From assembly GCA_017889845.1 (NCBI GenBank), contig JAGGAJ010000003.1, positions 1 through 32,865 of the forward strand: 32,865 nucleotides of DNA, in the 5' to 3' direction. The first letter of the stretch is position 1; each line of letters opens with the position of its first letter. The position numbers and the translations under genes are program-made. Under the pieces are notes generated by a model that saw only the letters and a program-made list of their open reading frames with translations, did not search any database and had not been told where the DNA came from. This DNA comes from Deltaproteobacteria bacterium. GTDB lineage: Bacteria > Desulfobacterota > Deferrimicrobia > Deferrimicrobiales > Deferrimicrobiaceae. Below, one piece after another: positions 15,396-23,037 of this stretch.

Positions 15396-16724
15396 ATGGC
15401 CGTCGTGAAGCCGTTCCGGGGTATCCACTACGACGTGAAGAAGGTCGGGGACCTGACGAAGGTGGTGGCCCCGCCGTACGATGTCATACCGCCCGAGGAG
15501 CAGGAGGCGCTCCACCGGCGGCACCCCCGGAACATCGTGTGGGTGGACTTCGGCCTCGCGCGGGAAGGGGACGGCCCCGCGGAGAACAAGTACACCCGGG
15601 CGGCCCGCTGGTTCCGCGAGTGGCAGGCCGAGGGGACACTCGTCCGGGACGCCGCCCCCGCCCTCTATTACTACGAGCAGGAGTTCTCCCTCCCCGGGAA
15701 GAAGACCTACGTCCGGAAGGGGTTCCTGGGAGCCCTCAGGCTCTCCGCGTTCGGGGAGGGGGAGGTGTTCCCCCACGAGCGGACGCTTTCCCGGCCGAAG
15801 GAGGACCGCCTTGCCCTGATGCGGGTCACGGACGCCCACATGAGCCCCATCTTCGGGCTCTTCTCCGACCCCGCCGACGAGGTGCTGAAAAGCCTCCGTT
15901 CCGGGATGGCCGCCGTGCCGGACCTCTCCGCGGTCGACGACCTCGGCGTGAAGCACCGGGTCTGGACCGTCACGCAGCCGAAGGCGTTGCTGGGGGCGGT
16001 GGAGAAGATGGCGGGCAAGGGGGTGTTCATCGCCGACGGGCACCACCGGTACGAGACGGCGCTGGCATTCCGCGACGAGATGCGCCGGAAGCACGGGAAT
16101 ACCCCCGCCGCGGCGTACGAGCACGTGCTGATGTTCCTGTGCAACATGGACGACGAGGGGATCGTCATTCTCCCCACCCATCGCGGGATCCACTCCGTGC
16201 AGGGTTTCGACCCCGAGGCGTTTCTCGCGAAGGTGCGGTCCCATTTGCCCGTGGAGACCCGCAGCGGATCGCCCGAGGACGCGATGCGTGCGGTCGACGA
16301 GGCGGGCAGGAAAGGGAAGGCGATCGGCTGGAGCACCGGCGGCGGCCGGTTCCATGTGGCCACCTTCCCGGATCTCCGGGGTTTCTGCGACGCGCGGCTG
16401 GCCAGGTTTCCGCCGCAGCTGCGCCCGCTGGACGTCGTGCTGCTGCACGGATTCCTCCTGGAGGAACTCCTGGGGATCTCTCCCGAGGCGGTGACCGCGG
16501 GGCAGTTCGTGAAATATTACAAGGAACCGGCGAAGGCCGCGGCGGACCTCTCCTCCGGGGCGATCCAGGCCGGCTTCTTCCTCAATCCCGTGTCGATCGC
16601 GGAGTTCCGGGACGTATCCCTTTCCGGGCACGTCCTCCCGCAGAAGGCCACCTTCTTCTACCCGAAGATCGGGACGGGGCTCCTCATCTTCCCCGTGTCG
16701 GGAGATGACCGCGTTCCCGGGTAG
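15396..16724 (+). CDS. DUF1015 family protein
   Basis: A 442-residue cytosolic protein of the DUF1015 family. The diagnostic blocks are PFRGIHYDVKKVGDLTKVVAPPYDVI at the start, the NIVWVDFG strand, the IADGHHRYETAL motif near the middle and FFLNPVSIAEF and PQKATFFYPKIGTGL near the end. Members of this family have been reported as free L-serine kinases; whether this one is cannot be told from sequence. I chose ATG 15396, where homology begins and a GGAGGGAGGG purine tract lies just upstream. The end overlaps the next gene by 20 nt, so the two are probably co-translated. Confidence 0.9.
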   Translation: MAVVKPFRGIHYDVKKVGDLTKVVAPPYDVIPPEEQEALHRRHPRNIVWVDFGLAREGDGPAENKYTRAARWFREWQAEGTLVRDAAPALYYYEQEFSLPGKKTYVRKGFLGALRLSAFGEGEVFPHERTLSRPKEDRLALMRVTDAHMSPIFGLFSDPADEVLKSLRSGMAAVPDLSAVDDLGVKHRVWTVTQPKALLGAVEKMAGKGVFIADGHHRYETALAFRDEMRRKHGNTPAAAYEHVLMFLCNMDDEGIVILPTHRGIHSVQGFDPEAFLAKVRSHLPVETRSGSPEDAMRAVDEAGRKGKAIGWSTGGGRFHVATFPDLRGFCDARLARFPPQLRPLDVVLLHGFLLEELLGISPEAVTAGQFVKYYKEPAKAAADLSSGAIQAGFFLNPVSIAEFRDVSLSGHVLPQKATFFYPKIGTGLLIFPVSGDDRVPG

Positions 16725-17436
16725 CCCCGGCCTCCTCGTCATCCACCAGCCGGAGAGGGGGTACCGGTTCTCGATCGACTCGGTCCTCCTCGCCGGCTTC
16801 TCGGCTCCGCATTGCCGCGGCCGTGTCCTCGACCTGGGGACGGGATGCGGCATCGTCCTCCTCCTCCTGTCCCGTCTCGCCCCCGATATGGATTCCGGCG
16901 TCGGCGTCGAGATCCAGCCGGCGTTATGCGCGTTCGCGGAGAGGAACTTCCGGGAGAACGGACCGGTCCGGCGGCTTCGTGCGGTCCGGGGGGATTTCCG
17001 GCGGGAGGAGAATGTTGCCGCCCCGGGAACGTTCGACCTCGTGGTGGCGAATCCCCCGTACGGGCGTGCCGGTCACGGACGGCGCAACCCGCACCCGCAA
17101 AGGGAGGCGGCCCGGCACGGAATCCACTGTTCCCTCCGGGAACTGTTCGAGGCGGCGGAGCGGTATCTCGCCCCCGCCGGCAGGCTCGCCCTGATTCTCC
17201 CGCACGGCCGGCTTCCGGAGGTCCGGGACGGTGCCTGGCAGGTGGGTATGGGGATCGGGGAGATGCGTCCGGTCCACGCACGGAGGGGAGCCGCTCCGTC
17301 CCGTGTCCTTCTCCTTCTGGCCCGCGTGGCGGGGGAGCAATCCCGGGAACTGCCGCCGCTGTACCTCCATGAAGGGGAGGGGAAGTATTGCCCGGAGGTG
17401 GAGCGGATCTGCCGGTTATTCCGCGGGGGGACGTGA
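16705..17436 (+). CDS. TrmN6-like class I SAM-dependent methyltransferase
   Basis: A 243-residue methyltransferase resembling tRNA1(Val) adenine-37 N6-methyltransferase. The SAM-binding motif I is VLDLGTGCGIVLLLL, motif II region GVEIQPALCAFAERN, and the catalytic NPPY (VVANPPYG) marks N6-adenine or N5-glutamine methylation. The N-terminal RGYRFSIDSVLLAGF stretch (QPERGYRFSIDSVLLA) is typical of the TrmN6/YfiC group. The ATG at 16705 overlaps the DUF1015 gene by 20 nt. The 3' end overlaps the opposing dciA-like gene by 21 bp, tail to tail. Substrate assignment is by family only. Confidence 0.88.
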   Translation: MTAFPGSPGLLVIHQPERGYRFSIDSVLLAGFSAPHCRGRVLDLGTGCGIVLLLLSRLAPDMDSGVGVEIQPALCAFAERNFRENGPVRRLRAVRGDFRREENVAAPGTFDLVVANPPYGRAGHGRRNPHPQREAARHGIHCSLRELFEAAERYLAPAGRLALILPHGRLPEVRDGAWQVGMGIGEMRPVHARRGAAPSRVLLLLARVAGEQSRELPPLYLHEGEGKYCPEVERICRLFRGGT

Positions 17437-17874
17437 CCTGCGGTGGATGGAGCGCAGGCTCTCCCGGGTCTCCGCGTCGGACACCGAGGCGAGCCCGTCC
17501 GGGTCCGGTCCCGGCGGCAGGGGCTCGATCGCTTCCGGCTCCGGCGGGCGGCCTTCCGGATCCGCAATTTCCGCCGGCCCCACCACGAATCGCAGGTCGG
17601 TCACCGGGGACTCCGGCCCCAGGACGCGGCGGATATTCGATAGCAACGCGGGGGCGGTCATCCGCAGCTCTTGGGCCCAGGAGTGGTTCCGGACGGCGAG
17701 GGTCAGGATCCCGTTCCGGAACTTCAGGGGAAGCGCACTCGCGGCGAGCAGCGGGCCGGCGATCTCCGGCCACGCCCTGTGCAGGCCGACGAGGAGGGAA
17801 ACCTGGGGGATCCCGATGGCCTCGAGGAACCGCTCGAGGTCCGCGGAAAGGGGGATCGGTCCTTCCCGGCTCAC
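17416..17874 (-). CDS. DUF721 (DciA-like) protein
   Basis: A 152-residue protein carrying a DUF721 domain at about residues 10-95 (LERFLEAIGI, LHRAWPEIAGPLLAASALPLKF, LTLAVRNHSWAQELRM). DUF721 proteins include DciA, which loads the replicative helicase in bacteria lacking DnaC or DnaI; that role is plausible here, not shown. The C-terminal third is Pro/Glu-rich and probably disordered. The long open frame upstream to 18627 is non-coding; the GTG at 17874 forms a GTGA overlap with the stop of the membrane-protein gene before it. Confidence 0.82.
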   Translation of the reverse strand: MSREGPIPLSADLERFLEAIGIPQVSLLVGLHRAWPEIAGPLLAASALPLKFRNGILTLAVRNHSWAQELRMTAPALLSNIRRVLGPESPVTDLRFVVGPAEIADPEGRPPEPEAIEPLPPGPDPDGLASVSDAETRESLRSIHRRSRPPAE

Positions 17875-18152
17875 GACCGGGCCTGCCGGCCGCGGCGGAC
17901 CCGTCCGCCGGCGACCTGCCCCAGGAGGGCACAGGCGACGAACGCCGGAATCGCCCATGCGCTGACGTGGTGGGCCAGCCGCAGATACGCAATCAGCGGG
18001 ATGGAAAGGTGCACGCACACGAACCATCCCAGGGAATACCTGCGGAATCCCTCCCGGGCGTACCCCAAGGGGAGGTTCAGGACGATCGCGGCGGCGCCGA
18101 TCATCAGGACGACGTCCCAATGCGCCTGCTGGAAGCCGGCGGAAACGCTCAT
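17871..18152 (-). CDS. Small three-helix membrane protein
   Basis: A 93-residue protein with three hydrophobic segments (VVLMIGAAAIVLNLPLGYA, LGWFVCVHLSIPLIAYL and AWAIPAFVACALLGQVAGG) and a basic C-terminal tail. I do not recognise a family with certainty. It is coupled to the DUF721 gene by a GTGA overlap. Three in-frame ATGs are possible (18188, 18161, 18152). A perfect TATAAT on the minus strand (18165-18160) stands exactly 7 nt before the ATG at 18152, which argues for that start and for a leaderless message. The longer versions would put the promoter inside the gene. Confidence 0.7.
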   Translation of the reverse strand: MSVSAGFQQAHWDVVLMIGAAAIVLNLPLGYAREGFRRYSLGWFVCVHLSIPLIAYLRLAHHVSAWAIPAFVACALLGQVAGGRVRRGRQARS

Positions 18153-18158
18153 CCTCTC

Positions 18159-18168
18159 CATTATAATG
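18159..18168. promoter_or_regulatory. Symmetric -10 element (CATTATAATG) between divergent genes
   Basis: The palindrome gives a perfect TATAAT on both strands: plus 18162-18167, toward the DUF3343 gene, and minus 18165-18160, toward the membrane-protein gene. No good -35 is seen on either side. The plus-strand start would leave a leader of about 40 nt before the TTG at 18215; the minus-strand start would fall on the ATG at 18152. Confidence 0.45.
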
Positions 18169-18214
18169 TTTCCCGGACGCTTTCCCATGCGGGCGTCCTG
18201 TCCCAGGAGGCAGT

Positions 18215-18481
18215 TTGTCGCGCGTCCCGTCCCCCGTGATGGTCCTGATCTTCCGTGGCACCCACCAGGTCATGTCGGCGGAGAAGCGCCTCAAGGGGGC
18301 TGGGGTGGCCATGCGCCTGATCCCCGTTCCGCGGCACCTGACGTCCGACTGCGGACTGGCCATCCGGATTCCCCTCTCGGAGCGGGAGCGCGCCCGGGCG
18401 GTCCTGTCCGCGTCGCGGCTCCTCCCGGTATCGGCCCACATCCCGCGGGAGGACGAGGGGTACGATCCGGGGGAACTGTGA
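18215..18481 (+). CDS. DUF3343 family protein (putative Se/S carrier-like)
   Basis: An 88-residue protein matching the DUF3343 pattern: a hydrophobic first strand (VMVLIFRGTHQVMSAEKRLK), then RLIPVPRHLTSDCGLAIRI with the conserved cysteine (Cys46) before Gly. Members are annotated as putative Se/S carriers because they occur beside selenium-metabolism genes; a class V aminotransferase/cysteine desulfurase lies one gene downstream here. The start is TTG 18215, preceded by AGGAGG; the ATG at 18239 is too far from that site. Role is inferred from family and neighbourhood. Confidence 0.8.
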   Translation: MSRVPSPVMVLIFRGTHQVMSAEKRLKGAGVAMRLIPVPRHLTSDCGLAIRIPLSERERARAVLSASRLLPVSAHIPREDEGYDPGEL

Positions 18482-18593
18482 CGGGAGTCGCGGAATTTTC
18501 CGCGCGATCGATGTGAAATCCGCTTCCCGTTTGACCGATGAGACAGGTTGGGGGGGGGAGTTTCCCCGGTGTGAGCGGGCGAATCGTTAACCC

Positions 18594-18622
18594 TTGACGG
18601 TGGTGAAATTGGTAAGTATAAT
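18594..18622 (+). promoter_or_regulatory. Near-consensus sigma-70 promoter of the lytic transglycosylase gene
   Basis: TTGACG (18594-18599), a 17-nt spacer and TATAAT (18617-18622). Transcription would start near 18629, leaving a leader of about 25 nt before the GTG. A 6-bp inverted repeat (GTATAA at 18616-18621, TTATAC at 18629-18634) spans the -10 box and start point and could be an operator. Confidence 0.85.
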
Positions 18623-18653
18623 AGCAAGTTATACTGCTTTTACCGGAGGGATA

Positions 18654-20588
18654 GTGGAAAGGCGGGTCGCCGTGGCCGCCCTTGCGGGGGTTCTGCTGTG
18701 CGCGCTGGGGCTTGTTTTCCCGGGTGGCGTGCCTGCAGCGGATGCTCCTCCTGCCGCGACGGCGGGTGAGGGGAAGGCGATCCCGGCAGAAGTCCGGCCC
18801 GAGTCGCCCGCCCCGCCCGTTCCCTTCCCGTCCCCGGCGGATAACGCCCTGACCAGGGATCCGGCATCCCCGGCGGATAACGCCCTGGCCCGGGATCCGG
18901 CATCCCCCGGGAATCCCGCCGAAGGCACTGCGCCCCGGATGCCTCCCGCCCCCGCCGCGGTGCCGTCCCGCCTGCCGGTCGAACCTCCCGTCTCCCTTGT
19001 CGCCCCCCCGTCCGAGAAGGCCCCGGACCGGGTCCTCGCACCCGGGGAGGTGGACCTCCAGGTGAACCGGAACCTGGGGGAGGATGCGGGGGGCGAGGGT
19101 ATGATACAGGACGACTTCTTTGCCAACGCCTCGGTGGAGGTAGAGAAGGGGAAGGGGGGGATGTTCGCCGACCTCGCAAACCCGATCGACAAGTTCATCC
19201 GCTACTTCCAGACACGGGGGCGGAGCAGGTTCGAACTGTACCTCTCCCGCTCCGGGAAGTACACCGAGATGATGCGGGAGATCCTCGCGAAGTACGGTCT
19301 GCCCGAGGACCTCGTCTATCTCGCCCTCATCGAGAGCGGTTTCTCCCCGAAGGCATACTCCGTCGCGAGGGCCGCCGGCCCCTGGCAGTTCATCGCGGCG
19401 ACCGGGCGGCGCTACGGCCTGCGGATCGACTGGTGGGCCGACGAGCGGCGGGACGCGGAGAAGTCCACTCACGCCGCCGCGTCGTACCTCAGGGATCTCT
19501 ACGGCATGTTCGAGTCGTGGCCCCTCGCCGCTGCGGCGTACAACGCCGGGGAGGGTAAGATCACCCGGGCGGTTTCCCGGTACAAGTCCGACGATTACGC
19601 GGAACTCATCCGCCACCGGTACCTCAAGCAGGAGACGAAGGATTACGTCCCCAAGATGCTCGCAGCCCTGGCCATCGCCAAGGAACCGGAGAAGTACGGC
19701 TTCGTGGACGTCCGGTACGAGTCCCCCCTGGACCTGCGCACGGCGGAGGTGCCGGGCGGGACGGACCTCGCCGTGGTGGCGGAGATCCTCGAGGTGCCCT
19801 ACGAAACCCTGCGGGACTGGAACCCGGAACTGCGCCGGTTCTGCACCCCTCCCAACCGGGACCGGTACGAATTGCGCCTCTCCGACGACGCGGCCCGCCT
19901 CGCGGAGGAACGGATGGAGGAGATCCGGACCCGGGCGAAGATCACCTTCCTGCAGCACAACGTACGGAAGGGCGAGACGCTCCAGGGGCTCGCGGGGAAA
20001 TACGGAACCTCCGCCGCGGTGCTGAAGGAGCTGAACGGCCTGAAACGGGACTCCCTCTCCCGAACTTCCCGGCTCGTCATCCCGGTGACCGGCCTCTCCG
20101 TGGAGGAGACGGCGCCGGGAAAGGAGATCTCCCCCGACCAGCTGACGATGGCCCACATGCAGGTCGAGGAGAGAGGGCGGAAGAGCAGGGGGAAGCAGAG
20201 GCGTGGCCCGGAATCCGGCGGGTCGGTCACGGTCCGGAAGGGGGACACCCTGGGGCGTCTCGCGAAGGCCCACGGGATCTCCGCGAAGGCGCTTGCCCGC
20301 GCGAACGACCTTTCTCCCGGGGCGAAACTCAAGGCGGGCACGCAGCTGGTCCTGCCAGGCGGGGAAGCGTCGAGGTCCCCCGCCGCCGCGAAGAGGGGAA
20401 CAGCCGCCGCGGCCGCGCCGGTCGGCGGCAAGCGGACGGCGCGCTACAAGGTGCACGAGGGGGACACGTTGGAGCGGATCGCACGGGTCTACGGCGTGAC
20501 CCCCCAGCGGCTTGCGGAACGGAACCGGCTGAAGCCGGGGGACCCCCTCCGCCTGGGGACCGTCCTCGTCATCCCGCTGGAGTCATGA
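18654..20588 (+). CDS. mltD: MltD-like membrane-bound lytic transglycosylase with LysM repeats
   Basis: Cleaves peptidoglycan glycan strands in the periplasm. The 644-residue protein has a signal peptide (ERR, hydrophobic to about residue 25), a long Pro/Ala-rich linker, a SLT catalytic domain (about 195-330) with the catalytic glutamate Glu227 in LALIESGFSPKAYS followed by AAGPWQFI and AAYNAGEGKI, and three LysM domains (about 434-478, 524-569, 596-641) that bind peptidoglycan. Another LysM-like stretch may lie near 370. The start is GTG 18654 with GGAGGG just upstream; a longer open frame begins at 18594 but that TTG belongs to the promoter. No lipobox is seen. It ends one base before the CTG proposed as the start of the desulfurase. 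Confidence 0.93.
   Translation: MERRVAVAALAGVLLCALGLVFPGGVPAADAPPAATAGEGKAIPAEVRPESPAPPVPFPSPADNALTRDPASPADNALARDPASPGNPAEGTAPRMPPAPAAVPSRLPVEPPVSLVAPPSEKAPDRVLAPGEVDLQVNRNLGEDAGGEGMIQDDFFANASVEVEKGKGGMFADLANPIDKFIRYFQTRGRSRFELYLSRSGKYTEMMREILAKYGLPEDLVYLALIESGFSPKAYSVARAAGPWQFIAATGRRYGLRIDWWADERRDAEKSTHAAASYLRDLYGMFESWPLAAAAYNAGEGKITRAVSRYKSDDYAELIRHRYLKQETKDYVPKMLAALAIAKEPEKYGFVDVRYESPLDLRTAEVPGGTDLAVVAEILEVPYETLRDWNPELRRFCTPPNRDRYELRLSDDAARLAEERMEEIRTRAKITFLQHNVRKGETLQGLAGKYGTSAAVLKELNGLKRDSLSRTSRLVIPVTGLSVEETAPGKEISPDQLTMAHMQVEERGRKSRGKQRRGPESGGSVTVRKGDTLGRLAKAHGISAKALARANDLSPGAKLKAGTQLVLPGGEASRSPAAAKRGTAAAAAPVGGKRTARYKVHEGDTLERIARVYGVTPQRLAERNRLKPGDPLRLGTVLVIPLES
18831..18902 (+). repeat. 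36-bp tandem duplication inside the transglycosylase gene
   Basis: Two adjacent 36-nt copies (18831-18866 and 18867-18902) differ at only a few bases and encode SPADNALTRDPA and SPADNALARDPA in the Pro-rich linker. The frame is kept. It probably arose by slippage and changes only linker length. Confidence 0.85.
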
Positions 20589-20589
20589 C

Positions 20590-21750
20590 CTGAAGGGCCG
20601 CCTGCCGCACGCATACCTCGACAACGCCGCCACTTCCCTGCCCAAGCCCCCGGGTGTCGCGGAGGCCGTCGCCGCGGCGATCCGCCGCGCCGGAAACCCC
20701 GGACGGTCGGGGCACATCCTCTCCATCCGTTCGGCCCGCGACCTGTTCATCGCGCGGGAACGCCTCGCGGAACTCTTCGGCGCCGGAGACAGTTCCCGAT
20801 TCGTCTTCACCGGGAACGCCACCGCCGCCCTGAACCAGGGGATCAAGGGGATCCTTCGCCCCGGAGACCACGTGGTGACCACGTCGGTGGAGCACAACTC
20901 CGTCATGCGCCCGCTGCGGCGGATGGAGGAGTCGGGCGTGCGGATCACGGTGGTGCCGGCGGGCACCGACGGCGCGGTGGATGCGCGCGCGGTGGTCGCC
21001 GCCTTCCGGGAGGAGACCCGCATGGTCGTCCTGGTGCACGCATCGAACGTGTCCGGGGCGATCCAGCCGGTCGGGGCGGTCATCGCCGCCGCGAGGGCGC
21101 GTGGCGTGCTCACGCTGGTGGATGCCGCGCAGACGGCGGGGGCGGTGCCGATCGACCTGGCCTCCCTTCCCGTCGACCTGCTCGCCGCCTCCGGGCACAA
21201 GGGGCTCCTCGGCCCACAGGGAACCGGGTTCCTCTATGTGCGGGACGGGGTCGACGTCGTCCCTCTGGTCGAGGGAGGAACCGGCAGCCGCTCCGAGTCG
21301 GACCACCAGCCGGATTTCTACCCGGATGCCCTCGAGTCGGGGACGCAGAACAGCGTGGGAGTCGCGGGGCTCGCCGTCTCCCTCGCCTGGATCCTCCGGA
21401 AGGGAGTCGAGGCGATCCGCCGCAGGGAGATCGCATTCGTGGAGGAGCTCCTGGCGGGTCTGTCGAGGATCCCGGGGGTGAGCGTCTTCGGGCCGCAGGA
21501 CCCATCGCGGAGAGTTTCCGTGGTGTCGTTCCTCGTGGACGGGTTGGACCCTGCGGAAGTGGGACGCCGTCTGGAGCGGGAGCACGGCGTGCTCGTCCGC
21601 GCGGGGTTGCACTGCTCGCCGAACGGCCACCGGACCCTGGGCACGTTCCCCGCGGGCACCGTCCGCGTGAGTCCCGGCCCCTTCACGACGCGCGGGGAGG
21701 TCGCGCGCTTCCTGGCGGGGGTCCGGAAGATCCGCCGCGTTACCGGCTGA
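20590..21750 (+). CDS. Class V aminotransferase, cysteine desulfurase family (apparent CTG start)
   Basis: PLP enzyme that probably removes sulfur (or selenium) from cysteine (or selenocysteine). The 386-residue protein has YLDNAATSLPKP at the N-terminus, VEHNSVMRPL, the PLP-lysine motif SGHKGLLGPQG (Lys204) and a catalytic-type cysteine in RAGLHCSPNGHRTLGT (Cys342), matching the desulfurase subgroup often found near selenium genes. The homologous N-terminus needs a start before codon 10, yet the first ATG, GTG or TTG in frame is the GTG at 20872. CTG at 20590 has GGAG 7 nt upstream and lies 1 nt after the mltD stop; I take it as the start. A single-base indel after the out-of-frame ATG at 20585 is the alternative. 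Confidence 0.85.
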   Translation: MKGRLPHAYLDNAATSLPKPPGVAEAVAAAIRRAGNPGRSGHILSIRSARDLFIARERLAELFGAGDSSRFVFTGNATAALNQGIKGILRPGDHVVTTSVEHNSVMRPLRRMEESGVRITVVPAGTDGAVDARAVVAAFREETRMVVLVHASNVSGAIQPVGAVIAAARARGVLTLVDAAQTAGAVPIDLASLPVDLLAASGHKGLLGPQGTGFLYVRDGVDVVPLVEGGTGSRSESDHQPDFYPDALESGTQNSVGVAGLAVSLAWILRKGVEAIRRREIAFVEELLAGLSRIPGVSVFGPQDPSRRVSVVSFLVDGLDPAEVGRRLEREHGVLVRAGLHCSPNGHRTLGTFPAGTVRVSPGPFTTRGEVARFLAGVRKIRRVTG

Positions 21751-22207
21751 CGCCCCGCGCCCGGGAGAGGATCGTACTGGTCGAGCGGCCCGGGAGGAAC
21801 CGGATCGTCTTCACGTCCCCCCCGTGCGCCCGCACCACATCCGCCCCCACGATCTGCTTCCCCTTCCAGTCCCCCCCCTTGACCAGCACGTGGGGGAGCA
21901 CCTCCCGGATCAGCCGCGCCGGCGTGTCTTCCGGGAAGACCGCCACGTAGGATACGCAGGAGAGCGAGGCCAGGAGGTAGGCCCGGTCCGCCGCTTTCTG
22001 CACGGGGCGTCCCTCCCCCTTGAGCCGCCGCACGGAGAGGTCGCCGTTCAGGCCTACGAAGAGGACGTCCCCGAGGGCGGCGGCGCGGCGCAGGTACTGC
22101 GCGTGCCCCGCGTGGAGGATGTCGAAGCAGCCGTTCGTGAAGACGATGCGCTTCCCCTCCCGGCGCAGCCGGGCGCAGAGGGCCCGCACCGCCCGGCGCG
22201 GGATCAC
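21740..22207 (-). CDS. rfaE2: D-glycero-beta-D-manno-heptose 1-phosphate adenylyltransferase (RfaE domain II)
   Basis: Adds AMP to heptose 1-phosphate to give ADP-heptose for the lipopolysaccharide inner core. The 155-residue protein is the stand-alone nucleotidyltransferase domain: FTNGCFDILHAGHAQYLR with the HxGH-type site, VGLNGDLSVRRLKGEGRP and the C-terminal HVLVKGGDWKGKQIVGADVVRAHGG with TIRFLPGRSTSTI. E. coli HldE fuses this domain to a kinase; here no kinase is adjacent. GTG start at 22207 overlaps the upstream stop as GTGA. The last gene of the minus operon, it overlaps the opposing desulfurase by 11 bp. Confidence 0.93.
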   Translation of the reverse strand: MIPRRAVRALCARLRREGKRIVFTNGCFDILHAGHAQYLRRAAALGDVLFVGLNGDLSVRRLKGEGRPVQKAADRAYLLASLSCVSYVAVFPEDTPARLIREVLPHVLVKGGDWKGKQIVGADVVRAHGGDVKTIRFLPGRSTSTILSRARGVSR

Positions 22208-23010
22208 CCGGGCCGCCGGGTTTTCCGGTACGCCCGTTCGTTCCTGTCCGCGAGGCACGGGATCCTCCTTCGGGTCTCCTCGACCGCCGCCGGGTCGATC
22301 GTCGCCAGCGCCATCCCCTCCCCATCTCCGGCGAAGGCCAGCCGTTCGCCGACGGGGGACCAGATGCCAGACCCGCCCGCGTAATGGAACGGCCCGGACG
22401 GCCCCGTCGCGTTCGACGCCACCACGAACAGCTGGCTCTCCACCGCCCGCGCGGCGGCCAGGATCTCCCAGTGGGCGCTCCGCACGGAGGGCCATTGTGC
22501 CGAGACGCAGAAGAGCGTCGCCCCCTCGAGGAAATATTTCCGCGACAGCTCGGGGAAGCGCAGGTCGTAGCAGATCAGGGGACCGACGATCCCCACGTCG
22601 GTGGGGATGCCGCGCGACGACGTGCCGCGACGGAACCAGCGGTCCTCGCCGGAAGGGGTGAAGAGGTGGGCTTTCCGGTATTCCCCGGTGACGACGCCGG
22701 TGGCGTTGACGACGTACAGCGTGTTGTACACGCCGCGTCCGACGCGCTGGGGGAGCGACCCGGCGACGACCACCTTCCGGGACGCGGCGAACTCCCGGAT
22801 CCCGTGGAGGATCGCCGGAGTGGTGGCGCAAAGCGGGGGAAGATCCGCTTCCGCGAACCCCGTGCTCCACATCTCGGGGAGGACGCACAGCCGCGCGCCT
22901 CTCCCGGCGGCCTCCCGCAGGAGCCGGAAGGCGCGCTCCCGGTTGCCCGGGACGTCTCCGACGTCGACGCGGAACTGCAGCGCGGCGGCGGGGAAAGGGG
23001 TTTTCTGCAT
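22204..23010 (-). CDS. Nitrilase-superfamily amidohydrolase, probable omega-amidase
   Basis: Carbon-nitrogen hydrolase of 268 residues with the Glu-Lys-Cys triad: Glu46 in LPEMWSTGF, Lys113 in YRKAHLF and Cys147 in ICYDLRFPEL. The WSTGF and CYDLRFPELSR sequences fit the omega-amidase branch (hydrolysis of alpha-ketoglutaramate or similar amides). Substrate is inferred. ATG at 23010 has GGAG 9 nt upstream. It sits 27 nt after comF and is coupled to rfaE2. Confidence 0.88.
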   Translation of the reverse strand: MQKTPFPAAALQFRVDVGDVPGNRERAFRLLREAAGRGARLCVLPEMWSTGFAEADLPPLCATTPAILHGIREFAASRKVVVAGSLPQRVGRGVYNTLYVVNATGVVTGEYRKAHLFTPSGEDRWFRRGTSSRGIPTDVGIVGPLICYDLRFPELSRKYFLEGATLFCVSAQWPSVRSAHWEILAAARAVESQLFVVASNATGPSGPFHYAGGSGIWSPVGERLAFAGDGEGMALATIDPAAVEETRRRIPCLADRNERAYRKTRRPG

Positions 23011-23037
23011 CGTGTCTCCACGGAATCGAGGTGGCGG

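Noticed and set aside
18594..18653. TTG 18594 as start of the transglycosylase
   Set aside because: That TTG is part of the -35 box of a near-consensus promoter; GTG 18654 follows a ribosome-binding site and begins a signal peptide.
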